From contig NC_063265.1 in assembly GCF_019578655.1 (NCBI RefSeq), positions 23,112,285 through 23,176,284 of the forward strand: a stretch of DNA of 64,000 nt, in the 5' to 3' direction. Origin of the DNA: Ricinus communis (Eukaryota; Streptophyta; Magnoliopsida; Malpighiales; Euphorbiaceae). Below, one piece after another: positions 37,374-49,790 of the stretch. A program made the position numbers and the translations under genes. Positions within the stretch are counted from its first letter, which is position 1. Every line of letters starts with the position of its first letter. Below the pieces are notes generated by a model. It was not told the origin of the DNA. It searched no databases and was given only the letters and a program-made list of their open reading frames with translations.

Positions 37374-38871
37374 TGTTAGGCAAATTTCGTAAGTACATGG
37401 ATCACAACAAGTAGTAAAGAGTGAATATGAGTATCGTTCCCATAAGGAGATTGATACCAAGTAGCAATCTTAACTGTATTTCCACAATCTAATAAAATCG
37501 AATAATTGTAATTGAATAAGAAATTAACAGGAAAAGAAAGCTTAAAGCTAATAATAATTTCTTTTTGAAAATTTAATAATTAAAACTAGAGTCCGAATTT
37601 AGTTCACTAAATATTACTTAGAATCTTTTTACAATTCAAATCATTAACTTTAGTCAAGGGTAAATCTCTAAAATTACTTAAAGTCTCTTTTGAGCTCATC
37701 TAAGAATATCAACGTCTATTACAACCTATTTTTATGGTCACGTCAATTAACTAGGGTTCATTAAGTTCCTTAGCAATTTATTACTCCCAAAAGGATTTGT
37801 CTACTTTCTTGATCGAGGTTCCTAAGTCTTATAAATCTGTGAGCTGATAAATCATGCAACTTTCGTTGTCTCTAATTTATCAAATATATGTATCTAATCA
37901 GGCATAAAGTTAAATACAAGAACAAGTAAAAGTAACTCATAAAATTGACTAAAAATTATATTGAAAGGAAATAAAGGTCCAAATAAGTAATAAACTAGCT
38001 AGACAAATCCAAACCCTAAGAAGAGTTTAGTCGCACATGATTGCGGTAATACATATAAACATCATAAAGAAATTAAAGAAGAAAAATAAATAAATAATTC
38101 AAACTCTTGAATCTTTGCATAACTCTTCTTGATCTCTTTGAATGAGTCTTCAAAAGCTTTGTATTTATGATGATTATAATTCTAAAATAGCTACTTGTCC
38201 ATCCTTTTATAGCTAAAACTCAAAAAAAATTCCTATTTTACTATAAATTTTCGAGTTTATTGTAAAAAAAAATTATCTTTTATTCGACACGGGTTAGCAA
38301 GCGGCCATATCACGTCCTTCGCCTTTTGGCACGGCTTGGCACATACCCGTATGTCATGTCATGCTGAACTTTCACAACTTTTTTGAAATAAGCAGAAACA
38401 AGCACGGTTTGGAGCACGCCCGCATGATTCCCATATGTCATATTCTTCAGAATCCATAGTGAACACGGTTTCTAGCATGGATGTGTGTCAAGTCATACTT
38501 TATGATCATTCTTCTAGTGTGTAACACAGGTACAAACATTGACCGTGTTGGAAGCCGTGATATAGCTTTTCATACTCTTTTAGGATCCCTTTCTCATCTT
38601 TCCTATAAAAAGGAAAAAATTATTAAAATCAAATATAAATTCTTAAATAAATTAATAAATAAATAAAATATTAGAATAATAGTATATTTTAAATAAACTC
38701 CTAATTAAACTTAAAAGTTAACACTAACTATTTATTTAAAATTCATGAAGATTCAATTCAAGAACGTGCATAATACACATATTTATTTATTAAAATTAAC
38801 TAATCCACAATTAAGAAGTAAAACTACTGTATTCATTAAATTGGACGTGTATCCTAAAAGCTAAGCATACA
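37374..38871 (-). mobile_element. Solo LTR, 1,498 bp, downstream of GLP copy 1
   Basis: Plus strand starts TGTTAGGCAAATTTCG and ends CTAAGCATACA, with perfect 5-bp target duplications ACACA at 37,369-37,373 and 38,872-38,876. The start pattern (CGTAAGTACATGGATC then GAGTATCGTTCCC) and the CACGG-rich part at 38,285-38,560 resemble the Athila-like LTRs in the window. No coding domains inside. The same LTR, with a deletion, lies at 51,356-52,185 after copy 3. Confidence 0.87.
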
Positions 38872-38876
38872 ACACA

Positions 38877-39740
38877 TCTCTTAAAATATCTTAATCAACC
38901 TTATAATTAGATATGTGTCCGCCCTTTGTATGTATATAATAAATAAGAAATTATGAAAATATTAGATATTAACCAAAGTTTAAATGATGAAATTATGCCA
39001 TGAAATCTCAATTCTAATGAAAAATATAATAATTATTATCATATTTTACATAATCATTTTAAGGTATCGAATAATTATAAATATCAATTATTTTCTATGA
39101 AAGAAAAAATAATTATAAAATGCACAGATATAATATAATTTAAAATATTGAGTATTAATTTAATAAATTAAACTTGCTGCAAAATAAATAGATAATATAT
39201 TCTAAACTAATGAAACTACAATAAAATATAATTATTAATTGTTAATTTAATAAATTAAACTTGTGTGAGATAATCCCATTATATTGGAGAGTTTATGTTA
39301 ATCGAAGTAGTTTTTTATTTACTTAGTGAGAATATAGTACAAAGAGTCATTGTACATCACTCATATTCTAAATGCCTGCTCAATTACACACCAATATCTT
39401 ACACTAACATTATGCATATACAAGATACTCTCACTCTTAGTAATCAATCTTTAAAAAGAAAATAATATATATATTTATTAATTACCTTAACGTTATCCCA
39501 ATATAAAATAATACTTTCTTGATATCAGAATTTCTGCTACAAAAAATATTGTCAGCATCTGTCTTGAGCAAGATCATTTATATATATAAATATAATTGAA
39601 TGAAAAGAAATTTATTTTTTCAGTCAATTCAATGTTAAAGAATAATTAGCAAAGACAATGGAACATAAAATGTTAATATTCAAAACTGTCCCTCAGAATA
39701 ATTTCCACAAAGACCGCAGCTTAAAATAATTAATTAATAT
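38877..39740. other. Intergenic part of GLP block 1, no gene seen
   Basis: Colinear with 52,191-53,200. AT-rich, with no ORF or RNA gene recognised. Confidence 0.6.
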
Positions 39741-39940
39741 GATTATGTTGTTAAAGATGTAGCCCACTTCCATTGAAAAATGTAAGTAGGGGAGGTTTGA
39801 TTCAAAATAGAGCCTGCAAACAAATCAGCAAGAATCCATGTCAAAAAGAACAAACAAGAAAATAATTGAGCTGTGGCCCAAATGTAGGAAAGCAAAGTTA
39901 ATATTGCATGCTTCTTCAATAGTGTAATTCTTTTGTCATC

Positions 39941-39968
39941 TATAAATTGCCATGCATTCCATGCAAAT
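39941..39968 (+). promoter_or_regulatory. Promoter of GLP copy 2 (pseudogene)
   Basis: TATAAATTGC followed by CATGCATTCCATGCAAA, as in copies 1 and 3. Confidence 0.62.
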
Positions 39969-40040
39969 ATTTCTCACAGCTACAGAGAAAAACCAACACC
40001 ACATCCAAAAAACTAACTCTAAGCACCAAAAACAAGCATC

Positions 40041-40664
40041 ATGAAAAGTTATTAATTTTCTCGTATCTCTTCTTGTCTTAGCTTTGGCTTCCTTTTTTGC
40101 CACTGCTTTTGATCCCAGCCCTCTCCAAGACTTCTGTGTGGCTACAGATGGCTCTGATTCTTCTGGTAATTAATATACTAGCTTCTTCCTTCGAGATCTT
40201 ATAAATATAGAGTTTTCTTCATTATTATTTTCTTTTCTCTTATTTATGCATTATATAATATTAATTATGTCCTCCTGATGCAGTATTCGTGAATGGACAG
40301 TTTTGCAAGAATCCAGATAATGTAACAGCAGATGATTTCTTTTATTCTGGGCTTAATGTTCGTTCAAATACATCCAATCAACTTGGAGTAAATGTCACAA
40401 TTGTAACTGCTGATGTGATGCCAGAACTTAACACCAACGGTATAACCTTAGCTCGTATCGATTATGCAGCGAATGGAGGCTTAAACCCACCACATACACA
40501 CCCTCGAGCTGCTGAAATCCTAATGGTTTTAGATGGAACTGTTTATGCTGGTTTTGTAACATCAAATCCGGATCATCGTCTGTTCAACAAAATTCTAAAA
40601 CCAGGGGATGTATTTGTATTTCCATTTGGAATGGTTCATTTTCAATTGAATCTTGGCAAGACTC
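40041..40664 (+). pseudogene. Germin-like protein, copy 2, broken
   Basis: Exon 1 starts at ATG 40,041 but has one extra A (ATGAAAAGTTATTAA), which shifts the frame and stops it after four codons. Splice sites are kept (exon 1 to 40,165, intron 40,166-40,283, exon 2 from 40,284), and exon 2 still encodes both metal-binding boxes ([10 protein letters not shown] and [14 protein letters not shown]). Homology to copies 1 and 3 ends abruptly after AAGACTC at 40,664, losing about the last 70 residues. The open frame 40,289-40,693 is therefore only the surviving part of exon 2 with a foreign tail. Expression of a functional protein is very unlikely. Confidence 0.93.
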
Positions 40665-40850
40665 TATTATTAGTTTTTAAAAGATTAATTTAATTATTTA
40701 GTTTATTTGGGAAAATATTTCCGTTAACAAATTAATGTTTTTTAAGATTTAAAATGATATCGGGCATTGAGAATTTATTTAATTAATCTTCTCATCATTA
40801 TTTTATCTGCTTACTTGTTAATATTTTTACGTCTTAATATTTATTATTAA
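40665..40850. other. Unrelated sequence replacing the end of GLP copy 2
   Basis: About 186 bp of AT-rich DNA between the break in exon 2 and the left LTR of element C. It matches neither the GLP downstream region nor the LTR, so the gene was truncated by something other than element C itself. Confidence 0.6.
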
Positions 40851-42106
40851 TGTGTTTTTTTTAGTACTCGCAAGTGCACGAACCATGCCTATAGTAAGGG
40901 TACGTCCACCACGAGATTGATCTCTCAAGGAACTATGAGGTCATTTATTGTAAAATCAGTATGTTGAGAGGATAATATTCATAAAATAAAATAACTATAC
41001 AATAGATAAATATGCAATGTAATGCAAATGCTTATAATCTAAAATTATATGCTAAAAATAGTATTAAGTTTAGCCATTTACTTAGTAATTTCCTTATTTT
41101 ACTTTAAGCCTAGATCTAATGAATAAGACGATGATGTGCCTTTTTCATAAATCACTCAAGCTAATGATGCAACCTGGGTTTCTTATACTAACATATATTA
41201 AAGTAAATATGATGTTTCTAATACTCTTAACCTAAAGGTTTTCATAACAAATATTATTATTAAATTGATATGATGGTCAACCAATAATAATATATGAAAC
41301 TAATACATATATGAAAGTAAAGAAATCATTCATTAAGTAAATAAATAACAAAATTCCTACAAAAGTAAAAATGCTAAACTAAACACTTATGAAACTAGCC
41401 TAACATATTTAATCCAATGATCATGGTATTAAATAGAAAGACATAAAATAAATAAGTAAAAACTCCCTCTAAATCTAGAATTTCTTCAAGTAGGAAGATG
41501 AGTGGTCTTCACTCTCCACTTCTTGAAAAGCTTCTTAGATTTTAAAAAGAGTTCTTAGATCTTAAAAAGAGTAATGAAAACTAAACTAAAGTGTTTATGG
41601 AAGAACTATAGAGAATTATAGAGAGAATAATGGTGGGCAGGTGTAGAGAGCAGATAGGAGAAAACTCTCCTCCCTAGAATTAGGTTCTATAAAGATATAA
41701 ATAGAGAAGAGTCCTCCTCTATATAAATCTTCCTATAGATAATTATACTAATATAAGTCTATCTAATATATAAGACTTTTTAAGTATCTTTATCTCCACC
41801 AAATACTATTCCATAAATAACTCTTAATATAAATTCTAATAATTATGCAAAATGACTAAAATATCCCATGAGCCTTGTAATTAGCACTCCATGCGTCTTA
41901 ATCTTGGGCCTTGACATGAACATGTCCAATTAAGCTTCTTTTCGAGTGTTTAGCTCCATATTTTTCTCTTTTTCCTAATATTACTTGAAAATAGATAATT
42001 AAGCTTAAGTGAGTAAAAGCACATATTTTCACCATTTTATATATAAACATATATCATTAAAGCTCTAAAATACCTTTAAATATCTATATATAATTTGGAC
42101 CGATCA
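40851..42106 (-). repeat. 3' LTR of element C
   Basis: 1,256 bp, plus strand TGTGTTTTTTTTAGTACTCG to GGACCGATCA. Matches 46,554-47,829 and, more distantly, 10,211-11,534. Confidence 0.87.
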
Positions 42107-42130
42107 AATACCCCTCACACTTAAATCTTT
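42107..42130 (-). other. Polypurine tract of element C
   Basis: Minus strand TTTAAGTGTGAGGGGTATT next to the 3' LTR, preceded by TTACTTGAGGACAAGTAAA as in element B. Confidence 0.72.
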
Positions 42131-44047
42131 ACTTGTCCTCAAGTAAATAGCAACTGAAAATTAATTTTTGCAAAAATCATAAAAAAACATCCATACTCAG
42201 CTTAAAGATATTATTCAAAAGAATCTCAGTAATTCAAATATCATGTCAACCCAAGAACACTTGAATCATAATAATTTTCTTTAAGAATATAAACTTAATT
42301 ATTTTTTATTAAAAGACTCAAGCATTTCAATCATTCATACCTGTTTCACAACAAATAGTCTAACTCATCTTCAAAGGATACAACTATGATGCATAATCCA
42401 TATTATCATTAACCCTATTCAAAAAGGCAAAACCTTCATTTATAACAAGAGATCAATAAATATTTATACATTTTTATATCACTTGTTTTTGAAGCTCTTA
42501 TACTTTTTTTTTCTTTTCTTTACACTCCTTGGATTTTTACCTAATACTTAGAGTATTTATTTCTTTCTTGAGATGTTATGCCTTTTTACGTAAATACAAA
42601 TATGGGTGATGAATGCACCTGGTTACTCAATAAAAACATACATTAAGATGCTTTGCATACTCATAATCTCAATTGCCTTTTTACGCGAAAATCGACATTA
42701 GTCATGAAAATCTCCGGTTACTAAACAATTAAAATTAGTGGAGTAGAATATATTACTTAGAGCATTAAATCGCCATACCATATCTCACAACTTAGATAAA
42801 CCATAATAAGAACAATAAAATTATAACCTAAATCATATACTTGTAATCATACCCATGTCAAATGTTGCTATACTACTCATCATGTCTATATGCAAAAGAT
42901 GAACACTTTATCATTTAAGTGCAAATAACTCATGAGTTTACATTTATACATATTAAAAACTAACTCAAAAGTTCAAGAATCTTAACATAATAGCATTCTT
43001 TCATTGACTCTTATATAAAATAATAAGAAAAAGCTGAGTAGACACTTTTAAAATCTTATAAAAATTCACCAAAGTTACTAATTCTCATGGCATATGACGT
43101 ATAAAGCTTAATCGAAAAAATATTCTATTTCGCTCCCACACTTAAATTTGACATTGTTCTCAATGTCATTGATATATAAAAATAAAGATTAAGAAGAGAT
43201 GAAAAAGTTAAAATACTCTCCTAGAGTTTTGCAATGTATAGTAAGCCATGAACTTGAATCCAAATCTCCACCATCCAAACCTTAGAAGTATATTATCATT
43301 TTTAAATTTTTGCATTTTTTTTTCAAGACCCTTGTCAAGTCTGCTGCCGGGCCGTTCGTGGCGTGCAGGCCCTCCGCGATTTAAGGCTGGCTTGTTGTTG
43401 CCGCTGCTGTGCACCTTGCGGCCTCGTCTGCAGCATGTGGCCCACGGCTCGCGGCTGGCCCGTAACCTCGCAGTTAGGGCTGCTGCGGTTGTCTTCTTGA
43501 CGACCTCGTCCGCCACGTGTGGCCCGTGACCTCGCGGCTCGCACTGGTGTTGGTGCTGTCATGGCTGCCTCCCTAGCGGAGAGCCCCACGACCCGCGGCT
43601 GGCTCTGCTACTTGGTTGTTGTGGGCCCATGTCATTCCTGCAGTACCTCTGCTACGGGCCCATGTGAAAATTCACTGCCGCAACATGCCTCGCTCAAAAA
43701 TAAAATATTTTAAAGGAGATTTAATTGCTTTACATGGAGAAATAATGCATTTTGGCAATCAAAGAAGATAGGAATGTTCACTTTTCCATCATAGGTCTAC
43801 AAGGTAAACATAAAATAAAAAAAATAAAAGAAAATAAAAATAAACATAACTTAAATGCATAAAAATAAAAATACAATTACTAAATTTATTGTTTATAGCT
43901 AGACATTCCTGATTATGCTGATGTTGGGAGTTCATCCGCGCACCTATCATAAGCCATTCCTTTCAAGTATGACTTCATACTTTTAATGCGAACATCTAAA
44001 GTATCTCGAAAGCTCTTGTCAATTAAGAATGGAATATCATCATATAA
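42131..44047 (-). other. Noncoding interior of element C with a GC-rich island
   Basis: AT-rich noncoding sequence, except for a GC-rich island at about 43,330-43,690 that repeats words such as GTGGCCCGTGACCTCGCGGC. ORFs there (43,208-43,713, both strands) overlap each other and come from base composition. The island corresponds to 1,190-1,500 of element A. Confidence 0.6.
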
Positions 44048-44692
44048 TTATTCATAAACAATAGAATCTAAATAATTATATAAACACTTATCAATAGTAG
44101 ATTTAGGAGATAAAGTTAGAGAATCAAATACTTTAAATGCTACAGTTTCTCCTAAAACTGTCATGGTAAGTTTTTCATCATGCACATCAATTACAGCTCT
44201 AGTAGTTGCCATCAAAGGTCTACTAATGAGTATAGTTTGCTTTTTATCCCTTGCTGGTGCGTTTTCCATGCCAAGCACTACAAAATCAACAAGAATTATT
44301 AACTTATCTACTTGTACTAGCAAGTCTTCCACTATACCTCTAGGATATTTTATTGATATATCAGTAAATTGTAGAGACATAGCGGTAGGCTTCAACTCTC
44401 CTAACCTAAGTCGTTCATATATCTAATAAGGCATCAAGTTGATGCTTACTTCCAAATCTAACATGGCTTTTGTATCCTTTTTGTCACCTATTGTAATATC
44501 AATGGTGAAGCTACCAGGATCCTTCATCTTAAGGGGCAACTGATGTTGAAGCATTACACTTGCTACTTGTACTTTCTTGTAGTTCGCATATCGCCTTTTC
44601 TTGATGTTCAACTCTTCAAAGAATTTTGCATAAACTGGCTTGTTCTTGATAACATCCAACAAAAGTAAATTAGTATTAACTTTAAAGAGCAT
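44048..44692 (-). pseudogene. Protease of element C, decayed
   Basis: Frames 44,692-44,423 and 44,395-44,048. The active site reads DLEVSINLMP where element A has DLGASINLMP, so the catalytic Gly-Ala are lost. KYPRGIVEDLL and AVIDVHDEKLTM follow as in element A (KYPRGIVEDLL, TVIDVHNGKLTM). No RT follows: the sequence passes into noncoding DNA soon after 44,048. Confidence 0.8.
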
Positions 44693-46328
44693 CTCAGTAC
44701 TTTTAAATTTTTTTTATCCTTTTTGCTCTCTTTGGATTGGTTTAGAAAAGGAATAGGTAGTCTATAAAGCTGAGTTGCCTTATGAAATTCAGGTCCAAAA
44801 AATGCTTTTTTTTTCCTTTCTTCTTAAGCCTAAGATTAGGCTATACTTTTTCTTCCTTTTGTATGCTCTCCTTATTGATTTGCACTAATCCATTATTTTT
44901 AGGTGTACCTACATAAGAAGAAGAATTCTTTTTAGTTTCATAGCAATATTATCGACAACCTCACCTCGTCTAATAGTAGTAGTGGAATTGGCTTGCTCAG
45001 GTTGACTTGATAGTTTCTCTTTATTGAGCCCTTCAACAATTTGTCCCATTTGCTCTTCTAAATATTTCATTGAAGTCTTAATAGAATATGTCTTTTCTCA
45101 TTCCTCTCTATCCTATCATGAAAGCCATCATAAATGAATGAAGTGTCTCTTCCAAACTTGGCTTCCTTTGTTTATTAGATCAAAGAGTTTATTCTTGATC
45201 TTGAAAGAAAGGATTGGAGTCCTTTCGGAATCGAGAATATTAGTCTTGGTAATGAGGTTGATTTCGGTTTCTCAATAACTATAGTGGGTTTTGGTCATTG
45301 TATTTCCAAGAAAAATTTGGATGGTTTCTCCAATCTGTGTTATATGTGTTGGAATAAGGGCAATTCATAGGATGCATGGGTTGATAAGAATATAGATTCA
45401 AATTTGTTTGGTCATACATATTTCCTTTGTAATTATCAAAAGATGAACAAACATTAGTACCATGACTATAAATACTACAAATACCACATGTCTCATTATT
45501 TGGTGATTTTTTTATTGGAGCAAGCATCTTAACTTGCTTAGTCAATTCAGCCAATTGTATGGCTATCTCACTACTAGCTACTACTTCATTTACTTCTACT
45601 CTTTTTGTCCTCATACTCTTTTGTTGAAAATTGGCTCATAATATCTCAAAGATGTCATAAACCTCGTCAGCTGTCCTTTGTAACATAGCATCCCCAGCTG
45701 CATTATCAACCATACATTGATATTGTTATGTCAACCCATCATAAAATAATTGGTTGATTATTGGGAGTGGGAATCCATGATATGGGCATTGCGATAAACG
45801 TGATTTGAAGCGATCCAATACTTCATGAAAAGATTCAGCATTCTTTTAATAAAAATTAGAAATTTCAGCTTTCAATTCCTTGGTCTTTAGTTGTGAGTAA
45901 AATCTACTCATAAGCTTTTGATAAACTTCATTCCAAGTTCTCAAAGAATTAAGGGGCAAGGTCATTAACCAAGCCTTTGCTCTTCCTTTCAATGAATAAG
46001 GGAAACACCTCATTCTTAGTTGATCCTTATTAAGTCCAAATAATGGAAAAGTATGCATTATAATATAAAATTCTTTAATGAATGTTAATGTATCCTTACT
46101 AGGCATACTATAAAATGAAGGAAGCGTATTAAAATGAATGTTCTTTAGTTCATAATTCCTAAATGTATTATCTAGAATTATGTGTGTAGTAATGTTACCA
46201 ATTATGGGCCGTGCATAATCTTTCATAGCCATTCGCCTTTCAGCTTCTATTTCTCTTGGTGGGTTTGTCGTGATATCAACTTCTTTTGATTCTTCTTCTA
46301 GTTGTTTCTTGCTAGGCATGTAAAACAA
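44693..46328 (-). pseudogene. Gag of element C
   Basis: N-terminal and capsid part at 46,328-45,846 (MPSKKQ, NYELKNIHFNTLPSFYSMP, FPYSLKGRAKAWLMTLP), then after frame breaks the knuckle CGICSIYSHGTNVC (C-X2-C-X4-H-X4-C) at 45,614-45,279. The stretch 45,278-44,693 is the broken C-terminal part. Because N-terminus and capsid are joined, it shows how element A's gag looked before the solo LTR entered. Confidence 0.83.
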
Positions 46329-46528
46329 AAGAAAATTTTAGATTTAACAAAAAACTTAAAAATAATATTTTAAAATAAAAACACATAAATAAAATACAAA
46401 ACACAAAATAAAAAAGAAATAAATAAAATAAAAACACATAAACAAAATAAATCATAAAACACAAAACAAACTAAGAAACACAAGACAATTTTGATAATCA
46501 ATCAATATAATAAAATTTGGACACAATT

Positions 46529-46545
46529 CCTGGGCAACGACGCCA
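46529..46545 (-). other. Primer binding site of element C, degenerate
   Basis: Minus strand TGGCGTCGTTGCCCAGG, close to the tRNA-Asp complement but with changes (TGGCGCC to TGGCGTC). Confidence 0.68.
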
Positions 46546-46553
46546 AAACTTGA

Positions 46554-47829
46554 TGTGTCTTTTTTAGTACTCACAAGTGCACGAACTGTACCTATAATAG
46601 GAGTAAGTTCACCACGAGATCGATCTCTCAAGGAACTATGAGACCACTTATTATAAAGACTAATTATTAACATAAAACAATAAAAGTAAATAAACACTCT
46701 AAATCAGTATGTTGAGAGGATAATATTCATAAAATAAAGTAACTAAACAATAAAAAAATATACAATGCAAATGCAAATGCTTATGATCTAAAACTATATA
46801 CTAAAGATAGTATTTAGTCTAGCCATTTACTCAGTAATCTCATTTGTTTTACTTTAAGCCTAGATCTAATGAATGAGATGGTGATGTGCCTTTTCCCTAA
46901 ATCACTCAAGCTAATGATGCAACCTAGGTTTCTTATACCAATATAGATTAAAGTAAATATGATGTTTCTAATACTTTTAACCTAAAAGTTTTCATAACAA
47001 ATATTATTATTAAATTGATATATGATAGTCAACCAATAATAATAGATGAAACTAATACATATATGAAGGTAAAGAACGCATTCATTAAATAAATAAATAA
47101 CAAAATTCATACAAAAGTAAAATGGCTAAACCAAACACTTGTGAAAACTAGCCTAATATATTTAACCCAATGATCATGGTATTAAATAGAAAGATATAAA
47201 ACAGATAAATAAAAGCTCCCTCTAGATCTAGAATTTCTTCAAGTAGGAAGATGATTGGTCCTCACTCTCTATTTCTTGAAAAGCTCCTTAGATCTTGAAA
47301 AGAGTAGCAAAAACTAAACTAAAGTGTTTATGGAAGAACTGTAGAGAATTATAGAGAGGATAATGGTAGGCAGGTGTAGGAAGCAGATAGGAGAAAATTC
47401 TCCTCCATAGAATTATGTTTTGCAGAGATATATAGAAAAAAGTCATCCTCTATATAAATCTTCTTATAGATAAGTATACTAATATAAGTCTATCTAATAG
47501 ATAAAACTTTAAGTACCTTTATTTCCACCAAATACTATCCTATAAATAACTTTTAATATAAATCCTAATAATTATACAAAATGACTAAAATGTCCTTTGG
47601 ATCTTGTAATTAGCAGTCCATGTGTCTTAATCTTGAGCCTTGACACGAACAATGTCCAATTAAGCTTCTTTTTGAGTGTTTAGCTCTATATTTTTCTCTT
47701 TTTGCTAATATTACTCAAAAATAGACAATTAAGTTTAAGTGAGGTAAAAATACATATTTTAACCATTTTATATATAGAAATATATCATTAAAATATCCTT
47801 AAATATCTATATATAATTTGGATCGATCA
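46554..47829 (-). repeat. 5' LTR of element C
   Basis: 1,276 bp, plus strand TGTGTCTTTTTTAGTACTC to GGATCGATCA. Confidence 0.87.
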
Positions 47830-47834
47830 ATTAT

Positions 47835-49013
47835 ATATATGAAGGCAAGCTAATTTCTTTTTTTAATAATTAACATTTTATAGGGCAATAATTTAAAGAT
47901 CATAAATTCAAAAATGAGATTACAAAATATATTTCTTAAATTTAATTAAATAAAACATATGAAGAATATTATTATCAAAAGTTATTACTTATATATATGA
48001 TAATTAGATATTATAAAATAAATATTTATTTTAATAAAAAGTTATTTTTTGCATCATTTTAAATTTATATCATATTGTATCGGCTCTCAAGTCGTGTCGA
48101 TGCTAGATTCAAATTATTTTCAGTTTTTGACTATTTTAAGTCCGGATTGATTTAGTTTCATGTTATTTAGGTTTCAAATCACTTCATTCTCGAGTTGTAT
48201 TGGGTTTGAATTATTTTAAATTCGGACAATTTTAGTGTTGGATCATTTCAAATTTTGCAAGCCAAATCGAGTTCCTGAATCCGGTGAAACTCTTCCATCT
48301 CTATAGCTTGTAATGAGTGGACTTAGTACCAGGATAGGTTTTGTTGTTGGCGATTGTGAAGGAAGATTTGTTGGTTAAAATTAAAAGGTTTGATTTTCTC
48401 CTCCCCACTGATCCACTTGAAGTAGAGGCTGTATTTTTTGCACTTCAAATGTCTCACGAGTTATAAACCGAAATCATATTTATTTGACATCCGACTCAAT
48501 TTTCATGCTCAACTTCCTCTGCTCTTAACTTCAAGATACCAGCTACATTGGCTCTTGATTCAATTTTTATTTTGCAAGTTACAGTTTTAGTCATATTGAT
48601 AAACTTTTTAATAATGTACCCCATGAAGAAAGTGAACATTCATGGACAAGAAACTTCCTTCTAGAACTGATATTTACACATTCACAACAAACTGATCAGA
48701 ATAAGAACAGAAATAGGACATAATCCTTTTTATCCTTATGAAGGCAGGCACGGTCCAATATGAAGGCAGTTATAAACACTAATTTCCACAAGGACTGCCC
48801 AAGGTTAAATAATTAACTAATATGAAGGCTTCTTGATAAGATTGAGCTATGGGGCGTGGCATGGTCACCCTCCACCCCCCCACTCTCTCAATCATTGATC
48901 AACATATATAGAGCTTGAGTTAAATTGGAGCTTTGAATGAGGTAGACTAATTAAATTTGAGTTTGAGCTTGAAATTATATTATAATAATTTATATTTGAA
49001 TAAATTGAAAAGG

Positions 49014-49051
<38 letters not shown>

Positions 49052-49440
49052 AAAATACTTTATTAAACTTGTGAGCTCAATGTAGATAGTCAAGTACTGC
49101 CAGAATAGATTCAACTAAGCTTATTGTTCAGATTATTGCGGTTTAACTTTCTAGTGGAGTCAAACTTGAACAGTTTGTGAGTAGAATTCGAGTAATTGCT
49201 CAGCTGATCATGCCTAATACTGTGATATTATTACGTGTAATTGCTCTCTAAACTATCAGAATTTTTTGCAATAATTGTACCTAATAAATTTTCCAAATGA
49301 CCAAAATATTTAAAGAGGGATTTACCGAAAAGAATTGTCCTCCGGACGTCATCAATAGATATTCACACAAATCTAACATAATAATGTACCAAACTCTTAA
49401 TAATGCCTTAGAAAAACGCTCAAGGGACTTATTTATAATA
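47835..49440. other. Intergenic repeat debris between element C and GLP block 3
   Basis: AT-rich; (AT)n run at 49,018-49,048. At 48,780-48,840 there is a short copy of the GLP block edge (AATTTCCACAA, AATAATTAACTAATATGA), a truncated duplicate without a gene. An RNase H-like remnant is listed separately. Confidence 0.5.
48330..48466 (+). pseudogene. Plant RNase H-like remnant
   Basis: Plus strand pieces read IGFVVGDCEGRFVG, stop, then TDPLEVEAVFFALQMSHEL. Spacing and residues (D-x-x-G-R-F, then P-L-x-x-E-A) fit the start of the RVT_3-type RNase H fold common in decayed plant LINE ORFs. Too short and broken to be a gene. Confidence 0.42.
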
Positions 49441-49690
49441 GAGTAAAATAATTTCCACAAAGACTGCAGCTTAAAATAATTAACTAATATGACTATGTTC
49501 TTAAAACTGTAGCCCACTTCCATTGAAAAATGTAAGTAGGGGACGTTTGATTCAAAATAGAGCCTGCAAACAAATCAGCAAGAATCCATGTCAAAAAGAA
49601 CAAACAAGAAAATAATTGAGCTGTGGCCCAAATGTAGGAAAGCAAAGTTAATATCGCATGCTTCTTCAATAGTGTAATTCTTTTGTCATC

Positions 49691-49718
49691 TATAAATTGC
49701 CATGCATTCCATGCAAAT
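49691..49718 (+). promoter_or_regulatory. GLP copy 3 core promoter: TATA box and paired RY-type motifs
   Basis: TATAAATTGC 100 bp before the ATG, followed by CATGCATTCCATGCAAA. Confidence 0.7.
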
Positions 49719-49790
49719 ATTTCTCACAGCTACAGAGAAAAACCAACAACACATCCAAAAAACTAACTCTAAGCACCAAAAACAAGCATC

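Larger units (their letters stand above)
35470..39740. repeat. GLP duplication block 1
   Basis: Begins with AGCCCACTTCCATTGAAAAA upstream of GLP copy 1 and runs to just before the same phrase upstream of copy 2 (39,760). Its 3' half (36,567-39,720) is colinear with 50,585-53,200 after copy 3, including a solo LTR, TTTAACAGTATTAA and TTACCTTAACGTTATCCCAA. This shows segmental duplication of promoter, gene and about 3 kb of downstream DNA. Confidence 0.85.
40851..47829 (-). mobile_element. Element C: internally deleted gypsy retrotransposon related to element A
   Basis: LTRs at 40,851-42,106 and 46,554-47,829 (both TGTGT... to ...CGATCA), about 7.0 kb overall, in minus orientation. It keeps gag with a CCHC knuckle, a decayed protease, the primer site and a polypurine tract, but has no RT, RNase H or integrase between protease and 3' end. 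It could only have moved with proteins from a relative such as element A; whether the loss came before or after insertion is unknown. Flanks are ATTAA (left) and ATTAT (right), a near-perfect 5-bp target duplication. Confidence 0.87.

Noticed and set aside
40289..40693. Intact short germin-like ORF of 134 residues
   Set aside because: Exon 1 is frameshifted and the last residues are foreign; the ORF is only the relic of exon 2.
43208..43713. Four overlapping ORFs on both strands
   Set aside because: All arise from the GC-rich island in element C; frames overlap each other and none has family features.
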